Origin: a bacterium 1XD42-54
GTDB taxonomy: Bacteria > Bacillota > Clostridia > Lachnospirales > Lachnospiraceae
Length of the DNA stretch: 64,000 nt
Direction: 5' to 3'
Assembly (NCBI GenBank): GCA_003612585.1
Contig: RAZH01000002.1
Location: 1 to 64,000 of the forward strand
Shown here: one piece after another, positions 32,501 through 36,988 of the stretch
Position numbering within the stretch: position 1 is the first letter of the stretch
Layout of the letters: the number at the start of each line of letters is the position of its first letter
Made by a program: the position numbers and the translations under genes
The notes under the pieces: model-generated
Told to the model about the DNA's origin: nothing
The model's input: the letters and a program-made list of their open reading frames with translations, nothing else
The model's database searches: none

Positions 32501-35500
32501 AAGCCCAGGCAATGCTGAAGTACAGCACCTATATGGTAAAACACGGAGATCGTTATTATGATATGGTGACTGCGCTTCCAAGAGGTGGATATGATGCCGG
32601 ATACCATAAATATCCGATGTCCAGTATTTCCGGATTTGTATTTGAGGATCTGAATTATGATGGTGTCCGCAATACAGACACGGGGGACCCGTTGCAGGAG
32701 GAAGGATATTCTGAACAACTGCGTAAGGTGCTGAAAGATACGGGAGAACAGATCGTTGTGACAGCAGTCGGTTATTACTATAATGATGGCTGGAAGCTGT
32801 ATCTGGATGAAGATGGCAATCAGGCAGAGTATACGGCGGAGATTGGGCCGGAAAGTGACGGTACGTATAAACTTGAGGTTCCTACGAAATATCACGTAGA
32901 TGGTGTAAATTATCTGGCCGGTTATAAGATTACTGTGAACCAGGTTCCGGAAGGTTATCATACAACCAGGTATATGAGCAATAAAGGGAAAGAAAATGAC
33001 AGTGCGCTGCTGCGGTTTGGCAAGAATGATTACCGCCTGACAAAGACCGATAAAAAGCAGGTGTACCGTGGTACTTCCCAGGAAGAGCTGAAAGGGTTTG
33101 CAGTGCCAAGTGCGGCATTCAAAGAGGAAGAGGCCAAAACAAGCTTTAATATGTCAGCCGGATATGATATGGCAGCAGACCGGCCGCTGTACCATTACAA
33201 CATGGGTTATAAAGAATGTAAGCCTTCGTCGATTGAAGGAATTGCCTTCTTTGATAAGACAGATAATGGTCAGTATGATGCGGTGCCTGAAGAGGGCGCC
33301 GGAAACGGGGTTTATGATGCGCCGATGGCAGGAATCCGGATTGGTCTGAAGCGTTATTTGTGGGATGCGACGAATGACACATGGGAACTGGCGCAGGACG
33401 AGCCGACGGACCCGGACGATCCGGATCAAGCGTATTTCCTGATTACAGAAACAGCAGATGACGGAAGCTATTGCTTTGAGGAGCTGCTGATTCATGAGGA
33501 TATCGGAGACCGAAGCGAATTCACATCTTTGTACGGTTATGAGATCTGGCTTCTTGATATGCCAGAGGATGAAGAGGGCCGACAGATGGCGGCCACGTAC
33601 TATCAGACGAATGAAAACAGTCTGGACAGTGCTCTGGTGGCAGGAAACTGTCAGGTAGTTAAACGCCAGGGAAGCGCAAGCCTGGCAAATGGTGAGTGGA
33701 AAGCAGGATTTATCATGCTTGCTTCGCAGATCACAGAGGATATGGAAGAGTATGAGTATTCTTATCTCATAGACGGATATGACTGTGTTGGAGCAGAAGT
33801 GCGTGATGGCTACAATCTTGGCTTTATCCGGTACCAGGAAGGAAGCATTTCCGGAAATGTCTTTGACGATGTGGATTATGACGGTATCCGTGGCAGCGGA
33901 GACGGCAGCTTTGCGGATGTGGAAATCGGCCTGAAGCGGTATTATTATAATGCTGCGAAGCATAGCTGGGTTCAGGATCATCCGGAAGACAAGGAATACT
34001 TTGAGACTGTCAAAACGGATCAATCCGGCAATTATCGCTTTGAAGGCTTAAGTACCTACAAACATGTAGATGGTACGAATTGTCTGTATGGCTATGAGCT
34101 GTGGATGGTTCATGGAATCGAGGAAAAGGGCGGCTATGCAGTTACGCGGTACCAGGAACAGAAGGGTGTTGCGGACAGCGCACTTACGCAGGATCGCCGG
34201 ATTATAAAAGCAGATACGAGTCTGGAAGAAATGAAGGATGGTATGCTGGTGGTAGCCAGAAAAGCGGACCCGGAAGAAGAAGGCGTGGATAAAATTTATC
34301 TTGTGGAGGGCTACGATATTGTAAGGTCTCGGAGCCTGAAAGATTACAACGCCGGTTATACTGCATATAAGCCAGGAAGTATTGAAGGAATTGTCTTTGA
34401 GGATGTGGACTACGATGGTGTTTACACGCCGGGTGTAGACCGACCGGCAGCGAATGCGCATATCGGTATCAAACGGTTCTACTACGATGAGGCAGCGCGC
34501 AGCTGGATCCAGGAGCTTCCGGAAGATGAAACAGAGACGGAGGAAACGGAAGACCAGACGGAAGAGACAACGGAGAAAGAAACCGAGAAAGAGACGGAAA
34601 AAGAAACGGAAAAAGAAACCGAAATAGAAACAGAGGGAGCAACCGAAGTCGAAACGGAAACTGATACGGAAGACCAGAGTGAAACCCTGACAGAGGGATC
34701 GAGAATCCGGATGCAAGAAGATACAATATTGCAGATGCAGGTACAGGCAGGAAGTCGGAAGGCTGAGACAGAGGATATGAAAGAGTATATTCTGGATGTA
34801 TATACAGACCAGAACGGACGGTACAGGATTACTGATCTTCCGGTATTTATGGATCAGCCTGAAACCGAGGAACCGGAAACAGACGAAACCGGCGAGACCG
34901 AAGAAGTCCATTCGAAGCGACAGGAAGATATACCTGCGGGACATTATCTGTATGGCTATGAGCTCTACCTGCTGGATGATGAGCGTTATGCGACAAAGTA
35001 TCAGATTGGAGAAGGAACAGAAAGTGCTCTCAAACCGGAAAATCGTCAGATAATCAAAAGTGACACGGAACTTCCGGAAATGAAGAATCAGCTTATTGTG
35101 CTGGGGGAGCGGACAGAGGAGCAGAAGAATCCAAATCTGCCGTATATTGTGGACCATTATGATTATGTTAAAGGTACACAGCTGAGTCAGTACAATGCAG
35201 GTATTGTTCCGGAGATGCTGCACAGCATCAGCGGTATTGTCTGGGAGGATAAAGATCAGAATGGTATCCATGATGAGGATCGGCCGATGGCAGGGATTAC
35301 TCTGAAGCTGGAGCGTCTGTACTATCAGAATGGCTACTGGCAGCAGATGGATGAAAAGGAAGATCTGGAAGCAGTCACAGACGCTGCCGGGCGCTATTCC
35401 TTTGACGGGCTGAAAGCAGTCGAACGGAAAGAAGACCAGACCATCGTCTATGGTTATCGACTGAAGCTTGAGGAACTTCCGCCGCAATACGGCGTAACAC

Positions 35501-36378
35501 AGTTCCGGGCAGACCGCGGAAACAATGACAACAGCCTGAATGAAAAGACAGGATATCTGGAAGATGTTGAGGCTCCGTTTGTGCTGGCAGACCGCGCTGA
35601 TTCAACGACTCCGGCTCTGTATATTGTAGGTGGCTATAACGTTTCACACGGGCATTCAAAAGGGAATATGGATGCAGGTCTTGTTCCTTATGGAGCAGGA
35701 AGTATTGAGGGAATCGTTTTTGATGATGAAAACGGAAATGGAATCTTCGATAAAGGGGAGACCGTGTTGAAGGGCGAAACGGTTTATCTGGACTATGTGG
35801 TTGCAGGTACTCAGGGAGCCCGAAATGCCGGAGATGGCTTTGAGTCCTATAATGGCATGGCTGTAAAGACGGACAAGAATGGAAAATTCCGTTTTAAGGC
35901 ACTTCCGATTGTCAATGAGGAGAATGAACCTTATCAGTACAGACTGCGTATGAACAAGCCGTCAGATACGAACTTTACGAAAGTATTTTCTCTGGAAGAA
36001 GGCTGTAAGCAAAAGGCAAATGTTCTTTCGGCAGAAGGTGGAAATAAGGATTCCGAAGTGGGAGTGAGCCCGTCCCTTCAGCTGGCACAGGCAAGAGCAG
36101 AAGAGAACTATTATGAACTCAGATGGCAGCTTGCAGGCCAGGAATACGAAGATGTCTGCATTGGCTATAGTAGACAGAAGCAGACAGAGGACGACAACAC
36201 GCACGACGAGATAAAAAATGACACAAACAATGACATCATGGTTGAAGACAGCGGAAGCGGTGTGAAAACAGGCGATGAAACGCCAATTCTGCTCTATCTT
36301 CTGCTTCTGGCCCTCTCTGTGGCAGGTATGCTTGGCACTGCACGATATGCCGGAAAACGAAAGAGAAATGACGAGTAG
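14521..36378 (+). CDS. Giant repeat-containing cell-wall-anchored surface protein
   Basis: One uninterrupted frame of about 7,285 residues. The ATG at 14521 is chosen over 14443 because GAGAGGGG precedes it and it opens a signal peptide (MKKKWWTRFDRG, then a hydrophobic core to about residue 33). Residues 40-140 are acidic. Residues 140-5000 are beta-rich, with adhesin or DUF11-like segments and phrases such as LSDTLSSFAYDVDLDAD. A Trp/Tyr-rich patch lies near 1701-1727 and Thr/Glu stretches at about 1906-1935 and 6667-6727. Eleven SdrD_B-like repeats fill about 5081-7200. The C-terminus has VKTGDETP at 7248-7255, a membrane span and KRKR, a sortase-type anchor lacking a canonical LPxTG. It probably acts in adhesion or as a long surface fibre; ligand unknown. 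It is monocistronic between two terminators. Confidence 0.85.
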   Translation: MKKKWWTRFDRGIEVLLAVSLFMTQTAVPAFPVAAETSIITEQIEEVQINEGISASGEDDTLIVEPSGDQTDIIVDGDVPEGGDDLVISEVEEILIEPDNAEPETVFETETADSEVPDLSGADLMVESMEEMTYALGLEDRAGSIEEHPVNFYYSYINGGTVVTDVNGNPVRNQALLGHGEHNAVTLDLTASSQLGSGEGRGMFFEMDLPYLYYDDNGALRITHNVLDVPSDQLPENNPNAMYVGARISPPEGWEEDIDSDTVYYGKNRFHASDISITDAKSITLRAQIFLVGKIPENTEMTIWLGGGYDVYVDANGKEGNDYYFEPGAKDEYIYHLICSNLQWNPAIKAVTPKNVKWDRYNYLVYKATVENTSTDDASHIKEVDPLSVKLPSWEDDSTGWGVRTEDIMRWRYNPDGEPTENTDYSDLAKEESYIGIPGNGGALIYDVTGISDETLAKWDLSSFDNIVNDEGQKLEPLPYHFTSDCRVSFPTGEHAIHMNEKREYYFAIPLGTDTQETIISAQLLANVKFGANYGWTKFATDLTNGFVAPEIGATHNHYLLDGDGNKIREKTVAIGSKVDHHLSGFGNTSNVPVFNFSATEALDEHFIYDGVSILMNHEEDESVALTDWFRENGTAEFEFTITDAQGKKTTKFVPLGAFSPDADRTTSTCTAWSMDAQPVKDYIAANTSKTQSCTFTNRVRIRFKDRISANTAFDGEIIVTGLANESRTYTNNLGTYYENWTWLPNEGDYLKTGHDLPTIPVKIVAAAATPTVVTDVFHNEDGKLVYNDPLSVPVNTPGVGFRYRLYNDSISTLIPGVFKSGDLAKGTIDEPEGLIVEHVVLSSKLLADSIPESITFQTLFGEKVVIDGDEFAALLAGAMAASQDLVFSSELWEEYGALHDFKVVFKSFSENTKLDADRCIKVDGQVNVVKTQKPVGVFSTDYENPDLNRESKDEAVMNVTSIQPVLTGYSYQDDTKSAINTANSTQAQQKVNSLTVPNKQEHTGYEFELTNKAVASVGEMKIRIDLPSVANKSGDDSKPIVKGFDTERILLSGFKVGDKVVADIKAIHIYDWNHSPDSDNPDAVIPASAIIPEADGTFTIEKSALVDADGNPVKLTMIRSIVFDCNEFNGNKAGSMTIRLDGKTDWFDDLDAKLTFAPENETMKNCTTVLTNRLHVDRPVLSVHGDVEYFANNKSVSSTYTANTDQNLMSLAVPYDRDFSYLVNVENTGVSVLDDVDLKVTLPINDSSAGAEANTGFHTTGIEISRALLEQFQEIESITFCDADDTAGKKFIYTKADGATSGEFVLENGTASFGSGSGDIALAEADLIAWCGIHNLRSILITGKKFQVTGATKELWIKFHGFSDSVFGTTNTMVIDGINYLDGLRDVAAFASKTIDRANAYVSKMYFDTTIAAGYTTETSTNRFERVSTAWEHVKIHRPYGGDTPYWDDNSELDIGYKALGSYMIDFRQYLNVGRSYPAMPVRGVYSQEHQDMSYVYTESLNTAAKVALHMTLPADAFDAYYLKIDPRAKDYIQSIRVTRADGTVQTILPDEWQDNSVANAADGRKYFRVDLVEGGEEAAEGETGDAGDTGDTGDTVAEYYKSPDADYTAENPVTKVEVELDINEIGDDGKNALNPDYGTWYHANDQKTMYMFEVTGRFYKAGNYTASVTSDLEVGGSTRDGVTAVAKVRTQTGATTARSEWSFHNYYQYWWYSGWYWHSDWAEYDARGLQSSTKVSVYKENNAVLKGVHTNPNQTGDNSVTFGTYNEFAVGFYQGIQGSSHDYLNGVGSNWVYQDYFDWTGKHAHTDTVILTDTLPEIRPDSEMKYYGFRTEDIYLSSQLYEYLDYVEITKKKVTRDEGETETYTTTVLSDKADLVKITKEELQKATGSHAGFYHIPVIYPEKEEEPETETETETETETETETETPESGETPPEKGSVVLGEDEFVYSYTIHLKNIYGHGDYASELSDRKSELKTWTNQGANTDCDIFVGGGVYIVRPANNTVPKDAYNNLNASSYMESVESTYYSQKDDAYMMGYRLPFQAGHLIDANPGGYIWDYKADNHEATVAPFEVKIWNRADTNTSTGKSARISKAVTTNTMNASYRLKHIYIPEEFIEGTWYNLHTLTMKYGSGGKHTVTMSLENLKTGGTYAKYMTKDAAKNRYVFDVNQFLIDHIEELETYTVSNQDAGDLYVKEFVHSFTMDLRAVSPKDDGLDGGEYLSATKANLPAYTYDGVYVDRTKEDMKEDEWTLKSRPTVLYSAGYDYWDDTWYRNYLEVSFTSSDVNAENYQGDLSGTTTEDYYQIKNLVGNMQVGMSRTTALSDTLSSFAYDVDLDADGNNQKLGVDEAHLLPNDYIEYHLTIGAADDSALPIYRPELRFTVPDGQRIIGWKIGSRSDKLDIKDEDITATAIAKGETQPVVMNRDKLYALEEETTPAPGGDILPEEPEATERIGEKTNYKRIDLVIGTLKDRETDMDASVASNSFDKGERLEIIVLTQLTDELEPSEGKKTGEARYYAAAQPIHTYSDYKINGNARNNGGASSSSRYTTSQNADYYRYVGSYWGRTGEQTYLSDIRSSVTFYDSRNLSVVAAYDNLAHQYDSQPMTIKVTGADGANAENDALHTLDEATYTLAFLSKAGAKWFKGFDLTEKPEFSYPANMDASAARPIKVEYCYFGNIGTKIGSYTEAEMKNEIWLEDEEVTLSDGTTCNRIVADAKELTQEQKDAGCRLLKDAVKIRWTYYDIPAYGTDGNRVVFASKGDEFTLHGLARYRDIRTDAERQTKVIADRFDILISADVVLKHKHHEMVANSLTGDDAADVAEEQEFQEVSKLLGTGSVGAKAALERPVLNLHTQIFEEETQAQTPYDAAAKQQLGYRPGDTVWFKTSISNIPAANAAVGMQGALLEPVIFDKIPQYITACGLDGAAGITGAGDGAEDPDVAAGIHVVWYDKDGNPKPDVPDYTVALSDTFEDIPDYGGDMVTVKADNDGVGMGTGHAFADIVLSGNNKNTECTEISYNLYTISFAANTRLEIGERIEVWYAARIDEENLPLAYTTRSGKTFMDYYPKMGEYYQVGVGYSSSTGYTAASYPYAGRLSYHDNASEGITAGDEYYSFRKQFQNSANMMDMNFLCHDVGVSGTRNSGIDRYDYLKDSTVYMPGNGVDNDAYGGSNGVLKDYDINTAHNQQQAKYVPTMTREQFDELPVSEQYVHTTSGRNRDYFRLLLAYRNRSADWQKAEAEGGHEDAVIWAQARIHLQTAWLATSSRMYGLESDYFQNTEYLPTAYWNMRTDPHQERCPSGLSYYADSGVLRWRTALYNDDSITALEYDQNFMAQIGAYNYGDWDLTDGVEFIYVMPEGVEPSDLGNVQAYLMTGGDSKTPQYTAVDGAEVSVLQSPGGGGYLTPNIMRDPLLSNSALNRTGDSYVGKNPYQGSNSYVLRITVKQPLKKWFNRGSDKGYMMLVNIPAHVYATPANGYWYDEVMARPLDTEAEDSRYYQIYDITTLWGNNYLLALSAGLQTSTQYCGMDYLWNSYYRQNWNGYVNNNRYGIEDGRYYLNGSPNMPYINGMNISNLEVSAQGSVDDSGGREKFMSGKRTTYASTGTRAHMRRPFIRTWTTVGENNLEGSAGDCYYLDSQGDSSTMNVIVENKYWLHQLAPNRRYDINGDDIYQYYKHYHNYATDGGNKGTLYYPVVTDVLPQGIVPIDSEGLRFTQDNAYNATRTLDWSMYTAAYSAATSSTFALAEDEKALYQAIVEYVVLESDGGEPQGRYQITFMQKETPSIGNAVKAKISSEQRRCFSFKFVTMGPPDATTKDGDIDGRLTTQYGKNHVFVSSQLPNYRFLLDDEITENPYWVGNTQVTNYQNWAYQKYVNGTNYDARRDVAGLVLPWVPVLNDVGTQSAIDPTDVGGNKRYSEAEPIELEDYPTIRWSQKLASQNFNKNGISTEVGVHATNRIRISYPSIENQSYVSNHEAGTITDLGGRSPDGLAGTYTYYPDSSDKSKTVQYGDRLYYNVRISSSASANNYLYHGDIDHAVIRATIVLPKIVSYYEQQDADGNFAGPFYLYYQKGGTTKRYTFEELAEAGYQVELEQHHENEDGTETLVFKILTAGDNLKNPTFVDDYLTNKRRLPGSFEYGDVLVFGIETELDCAGEADSILEGDDYWDQAYKADTYVTLDDVSGEYLQEMYPDGGFEELAEYDESKIGWTRKTSDSEEDKIDWDEDGVYEDSYTQDVSAVVTVRKPGAIVRVDTSVQRVQIINPDLTGGTTTVVEDPSVKGAERMKIYVDQVVNTGSAVSDFVLDYRVPYRGTDDGTREEAPADGKQVESNVYAIGTGVWEMPGDPTSPEYQAYMDKLKLHVYALCSKSSRGPAEENAPYEEPGSDVASDVADWVDLTALMGAKDGLSLTENHIIDVTALSRTERNLNRRIYQIRFLISSGDRAYPVPEGFRLAIDADPDTDGNQEMDVIDPKHQNLNPLPDSITSTIGFGDGNIIDPDQTETGSAAFVMVTMINSNDRKQHVNHFAAAWAKFDSNDAHVGQTSERSRAGYYISREMPVLQVDLEAKYFKRQQIGKDENGKPIYGYKWDSDLTITDSSQMLKYRASISDLSEKAIEDAGLEATADNATHVQISTVLPYIQAIDSSVEDPDAEEPVYPKYPYTTYEEDTPVHGEYSSSTRLYPEQAQWSWYVEREDGTIAKSHGIDNVSIVMYDKVTDLNSQLQRRVMTWTADGYLEPGQKLVIEYLVPVNTESSGLDSSDLLTCKAYAFKPGAFMPHIPVVEGSYATYAFELDKRDINNNGLKNSENTLVKTVGGIGFGTGRSLTRMKISRSEYGSGLNAEGNNDKHPSLVPEGSEYSFASTALNPTETTFDQPVIYDVLPYVGDTAIMPRNAEHTQANPRGTKWSGILNLDSVQVLLGSKALTDGKDVTIWVGPFNYGANGVGIVKIPKESLPGLSDTWNKAFYDNLRKTDAAKRKYFVKLSDLKKLKGTDTYEDLERYVQAIYVEPKAGFELGMMTKLALSYQMKAPLNLPMYPGYTPESSPGAVLSSAVKEFCSFNSFVVQAQGEEPTESAFVGVYLDAPGDKGYIGHYVWMDEDYSAKFTDDAEYVQRDGRWIRSGGADPGINGVKVELLSENGYPVNRLGEPVVEYGGKYCLVNEETGELQLDTSDNPIYTLYGPEYYITENDAYGNQGYYVLSNLTPGNYKLRFTFPEGVYDEHAITTRLLGMTQTGVQVFRPNDRLPDLGTKGSGVVPSDNAEVKSLTVQMKAAVRVDAIGTDPSTYADYDERMTSYDLGIAPAYIYGGYAWKDEGEKVDGKGGTNGYIDSNEERLEKVRLNIYEILSDGTRTLTYDGDGELTEDILTDKNGFFQVSLYPYRSYVIVADTGLLDTVYEPTPVTHSTYPMEMSNDNDLVFKTTEMEMATSMFTSGPVYKDDKPIMNDKGSHGPFLSIGLGFVEVGKGYIGKYIFNDKNYDGLRNMYINDEGYPATEPGVDSVRLVLEQYYYDNGEWKFIDDIQEQFSDGSSYIFSGVTTTYTAGKKKYLAGYRVKIDLNSLPEDFVPSKYWMGNGTSDSDLPTVDLGKEPNQGSLSSEEGGDYRYMNQQILVISDFATDDTLEEYKLTVEGVTYDLSKARTVLDTDAALATVDYAVIEGVIWDDKNYDGQRGTYKDEDGNEVSEPGMTGISLQLVPYVYDGGSWKLLRSKDLDDPDEYGRYVPMTVTGGDGAYVFDHVVSTAYVGGKRLLTGYRVQIITNFAGKWYGITKYRQGNPETDNDLRKENGALMFGESDEIIVVARQVKESDLRKEYGDIALRNQEQMVIQNALGYFDVNKVVDDQKGGDAGLTKLRRNSISGRVWEDTNYNGILDTEKGTDSEPEKGIEGIEVSIRRYYLKKVQSSEEAGTWMEDTEFNDEDRTVTTDADGAYCFEDLEAQVYREGIYYLAGYKVFVKEHPDLSVYAITRYRQAKEEGQIDSDLRPDRSMNEEKEYIILSESYSEAEAQAMLKYSTYMVKHGDRYYDMVTALPRGGYDAGYHKYPMSSISGFVFEDLNYDGVRNTDTGDPLQEEGYSEQLRKVLKDTGEQIVVTAVGYYYNDGWKLYLDEDGNQAEYTAEIGPESDGTYKLEVPTKYHVDGVNYLAGYKITVNQVPEGYHTTRYMSNKGKENDSALLRFGKNDYRLTKTDKKQVYRGTSQEELKGFAVPSAAFKEEEAKTSFNMSAGYDMAADRPLYHYNMGYKECKPSSIEGIAFFDKTDNGQYDAVPEEGAGNGVYDAPMAGIRIGLKRYLWDATNDTWELAQDEPTDPDDPDQAYFLITETADDGSYCFEELLIHEDIGDRSEFTSLYGYEIWLLDMPEDEEGRQMAATYYQTNENSLDSALVAGNCQVVKRQGSASLANGEWKAGFIMLASQITEDMEEYEYSYLIDGYDCVGAEVRDGYNLGFIRYQEGSISGNVFDDVDYDGIRGSGDGSFADVEIGLKRYYYNAAKHSWVQDHPEDKEYFETVKTDQSGNYRFEGLSTYKHVDGTNCLYGYELWMVHGIEEKGGYAVTRYQEQKGVADSALTQDRRIIKADTSLEEMKDGMLVVARKADPEEEGVDKIYLVEGYDIVRSRSLKDYNAGYTAYKPGSIEGIVFEDVDYDGVYTPGVDRPAANAHIGIKRFYYDEAARSWIQELPEDETETEETEDQTEETTEKETEKETEKETEKETEIETEGATEVETETDTEDQSETLTEGSRIRMQEDTILQMQVQAGSRKAETEDMKEYILDVYTDQNGRYRITDLPVFMDQPETEEPETDETGETEEVHSKRQEDIPAGHYLYGYELYLLDDERYATKYQIGEGTESALKPENRQIIKSDTELPEMKNQLIVLGERTEEQKNPNLPYIVDHYDYVKGTQLSQYNAGIVPEMLHSISGIVWEDKDQNGIHDEDRPMAGITLKLERLYYQNGYWQQMDEKEDLEAVTDAAGRYSFDGLKAVERKEDQTIVYGYRLKLEELPPQYGVTQFRADRGNNDNSLNEKTGYLEDVEAPFVLADRADSTTPALYIVGGYNVSHGHSKGNMDAGLVPYGAGSIEGIVFDDENGNGIFDKGETVLKGETVYLDYVVAGTQGARNAGDGFESYNGMAVKTDKNGKFRFKALPIVNEENEPYQYRLRMNKPSDTNFTKVFSLEEGCKQKANVLSAEGGNKDSEVGVSPSLQLAQARAEENYYELRWQLAGQEYEDVCIGYSRQKQTEDDNTHDEIKNDTNNDIMVEDSGSGVKTGDETPILLYLLLLALSVAGMLGTARYAGKRKRNDE
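19621..19701 (+). other. Trp/Tyr-rich patch within the giant surface protein
   Basis: Residues 1701-1727 contain HNYYQYWWYSGWYWHSDW, with six Trp and six Tyr in 18 residues. Such density is unusual in a beta-rich surface protein and could form a carbohydrate- or aromatic-binding face. Confidence 0.6.
20236..20335 (+). repeat. Thr/Glu low-complexity stretch 1 in giant protein
   Basis: GAGACGGAAACA-type hexamer repeats encode alternating Glu and Thr (residues about 1906-1930), then a Pro-containing end. Probably an extended, charged linker between domains; the DNA repeat could vary in length by slippage. Confidence 0.85.
29761..36100 (+). repeat. Eleven SdrD_B-like repeats in giant protein
   Basis: Repeat starts near 29761, 30405, 30889, 31453, 32053, 32620, 33226, 33841, 34375, 35221 and 35698, mostly 480-610 bases apart. 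Each opens like GSIxGxVFxDxxYDGxxx, a beta strand followed by a Ca-loop-like DxxYDG, as in SdrD/Cna B domains. Most also share three later marks: a LxGYxxxx strand, a TxYRQ-like segment ending DSxL, and a GYDxxxxxxxxxYNAGY end. The first two copies lack a clear Ca loop. The ninth copy carries the second Thr/Glu insertion. The copies are diverged at DNA level. Confidence 0.8.
34519..34701 (+). repeat. Thr/Glu/Lys low-complexity stretch 2 in giant protein
   Basis: Residues about 6667-6727, with repeated KETE units followed by IETEGATEVETETDTE. It interrupts the ninth SdrD_B-like repeat, between its strand RSWIQELPED and the segment DVYTDQNGRYRITDLPVF, rather than lying between repeats. Confidence 0.8.
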
Positions 36379-36385
36379 TAAAATG

Positions 36386-36434
36386 GGAGCGTTGCAAAAT
36401 AGATGAAATCATCTATGGAGCAACGCTCCATTTT
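36386..36434 (+). terminator. Two-part hairpin terminating the giant gene
   Basis: GGAGCGTTGC (36386-36395) pairs with GCAACGCTCC (36420-36429). Inside it ATAGATG pairs with CATCTAT, giving a near-continuous stem, followed by ATTTT. It shares GCAAAATAGATGAAA with the hairpin at 9968-10012. Confidence 0.75.
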
Positions 36435-36460
36435 GTACCAGGCAGACAGCAGACAATAGA

Positions 36461-36515
36461 AACGGGTGAATTGCTCCATGATCAAAATAGATCATAAAAC
36501 GATTCACCCGTTTTT
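36461..36515. terminator. Bidirectional terminator between giant gene and arsR-type gene
   Basis: AACGGGTGAAT (36461-36471) pairs with ATTCACCCGTT (36502-36512), with ATGATC/GATCAT inside and a T run on the plus side. It lies between two convergent genes. Confidence 0.75.
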
Positions 36516-36547
36516 ACAGTTCAGAATTTTATAACATTTCAAAATAT

Positions 36548-36856
36548 TTATTCACATACGTGCTCCAGGCCCTGCATGAGGATGGTCGCTACGTGGTCGT
36601 CCGCAAGAGAGTAGTAGATGGTCTTTCCGTCGCGCCGGAATTTTACGAGTGCGGACTGCTTCAGGATCCGGAGCTGGTGAGAGATAGCACTCTGTGTCAT
36701 TTCAAGTCCATCTGCAATATCCTGTACGCATAATTCTTTGTCTGAAAGCAGATGGAGAATCCGAATCCGTGTCGGGTCACCAAAGATTTTAAATAGTTCG
36801 GCAACGCGGTACAGAGTTTCCTCATCGGCAAGGCAAGTCGTATTTGAAGTAATCAT
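36548..36856 (-). CDS. ArsR/SmtB-family zinc-type metal-sensing repressor
   Basis: 102-residue winged-helix repressor that should release DNA when it binds metal. The core is LFKIFGDPTRIRILHLL, then the recognition helix MTQSAISHQLRILK and the wing FRRDGKTIYYSL. The C-terminal helix reads DDHVATILMQGLEHVCE, which fits D-x-H-x10-H-x2-E exactly, the alpha-5 zinc site of SmtB/CzrA. The alpha-3 region has ELCVQD, where only one of the usual cysteines remains. Zinc or cobalt sensing is therefore more likely than arsenic or cadmium. AGGAG lies 6 bases before the ATG. It lies downstream of the metal ATPase gene on the same strand with its own likely promoter. Confidence 0.88.
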   Translation of the reverse strand: MITSNTTCLADEETLYRVAELFKIFGDPTRIRILHLLSDKELCVQDIADGLEMTQSAISHQLRILKQSALVKFRRDGKTIYYSLADDHVATILMQGLEHVCE

Positions 36857-36924
36857 AAGTTTCTCCTATTCGTTCCATTCAGCGAAGAACCTGGTATCAG
36901 AATGTATTTTTGCTTTACCGATAT

Positions 36925-36953
36925 ATTTTAGCGGAAAAATATAAAATGGTCAA
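36925..36953 (-). promoter_or_regulatory. Candidate separate promoter of the metal repressor gene
   Basis: Minus strand TTGACC, 17-base spacer, TAAAAT in the gap between the ATPase stop and the repressor start. It suggests the regulator can be made independently of the ATPase. Confidence 0.5.
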
Positions 36954-36988
36954 GGGTAAGACCGGATTTAAGTTTTGGCAGGATATTT

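Noticed and set aside
33154-34023. 289-codon open frame on the minus strand
   Set aside because: Same reason: antisense to the SdrD_B-like repeats, no domain, no start signals.
34048-35487. 479-codon open frame on the minus strand inside the giant gene
   Set aside because: It mirrors the codon pattern of the plus-strand repeats, has no ribosome binding site and is rich in unlikely Phe, Leu and Arg runs; an antisense shadow.
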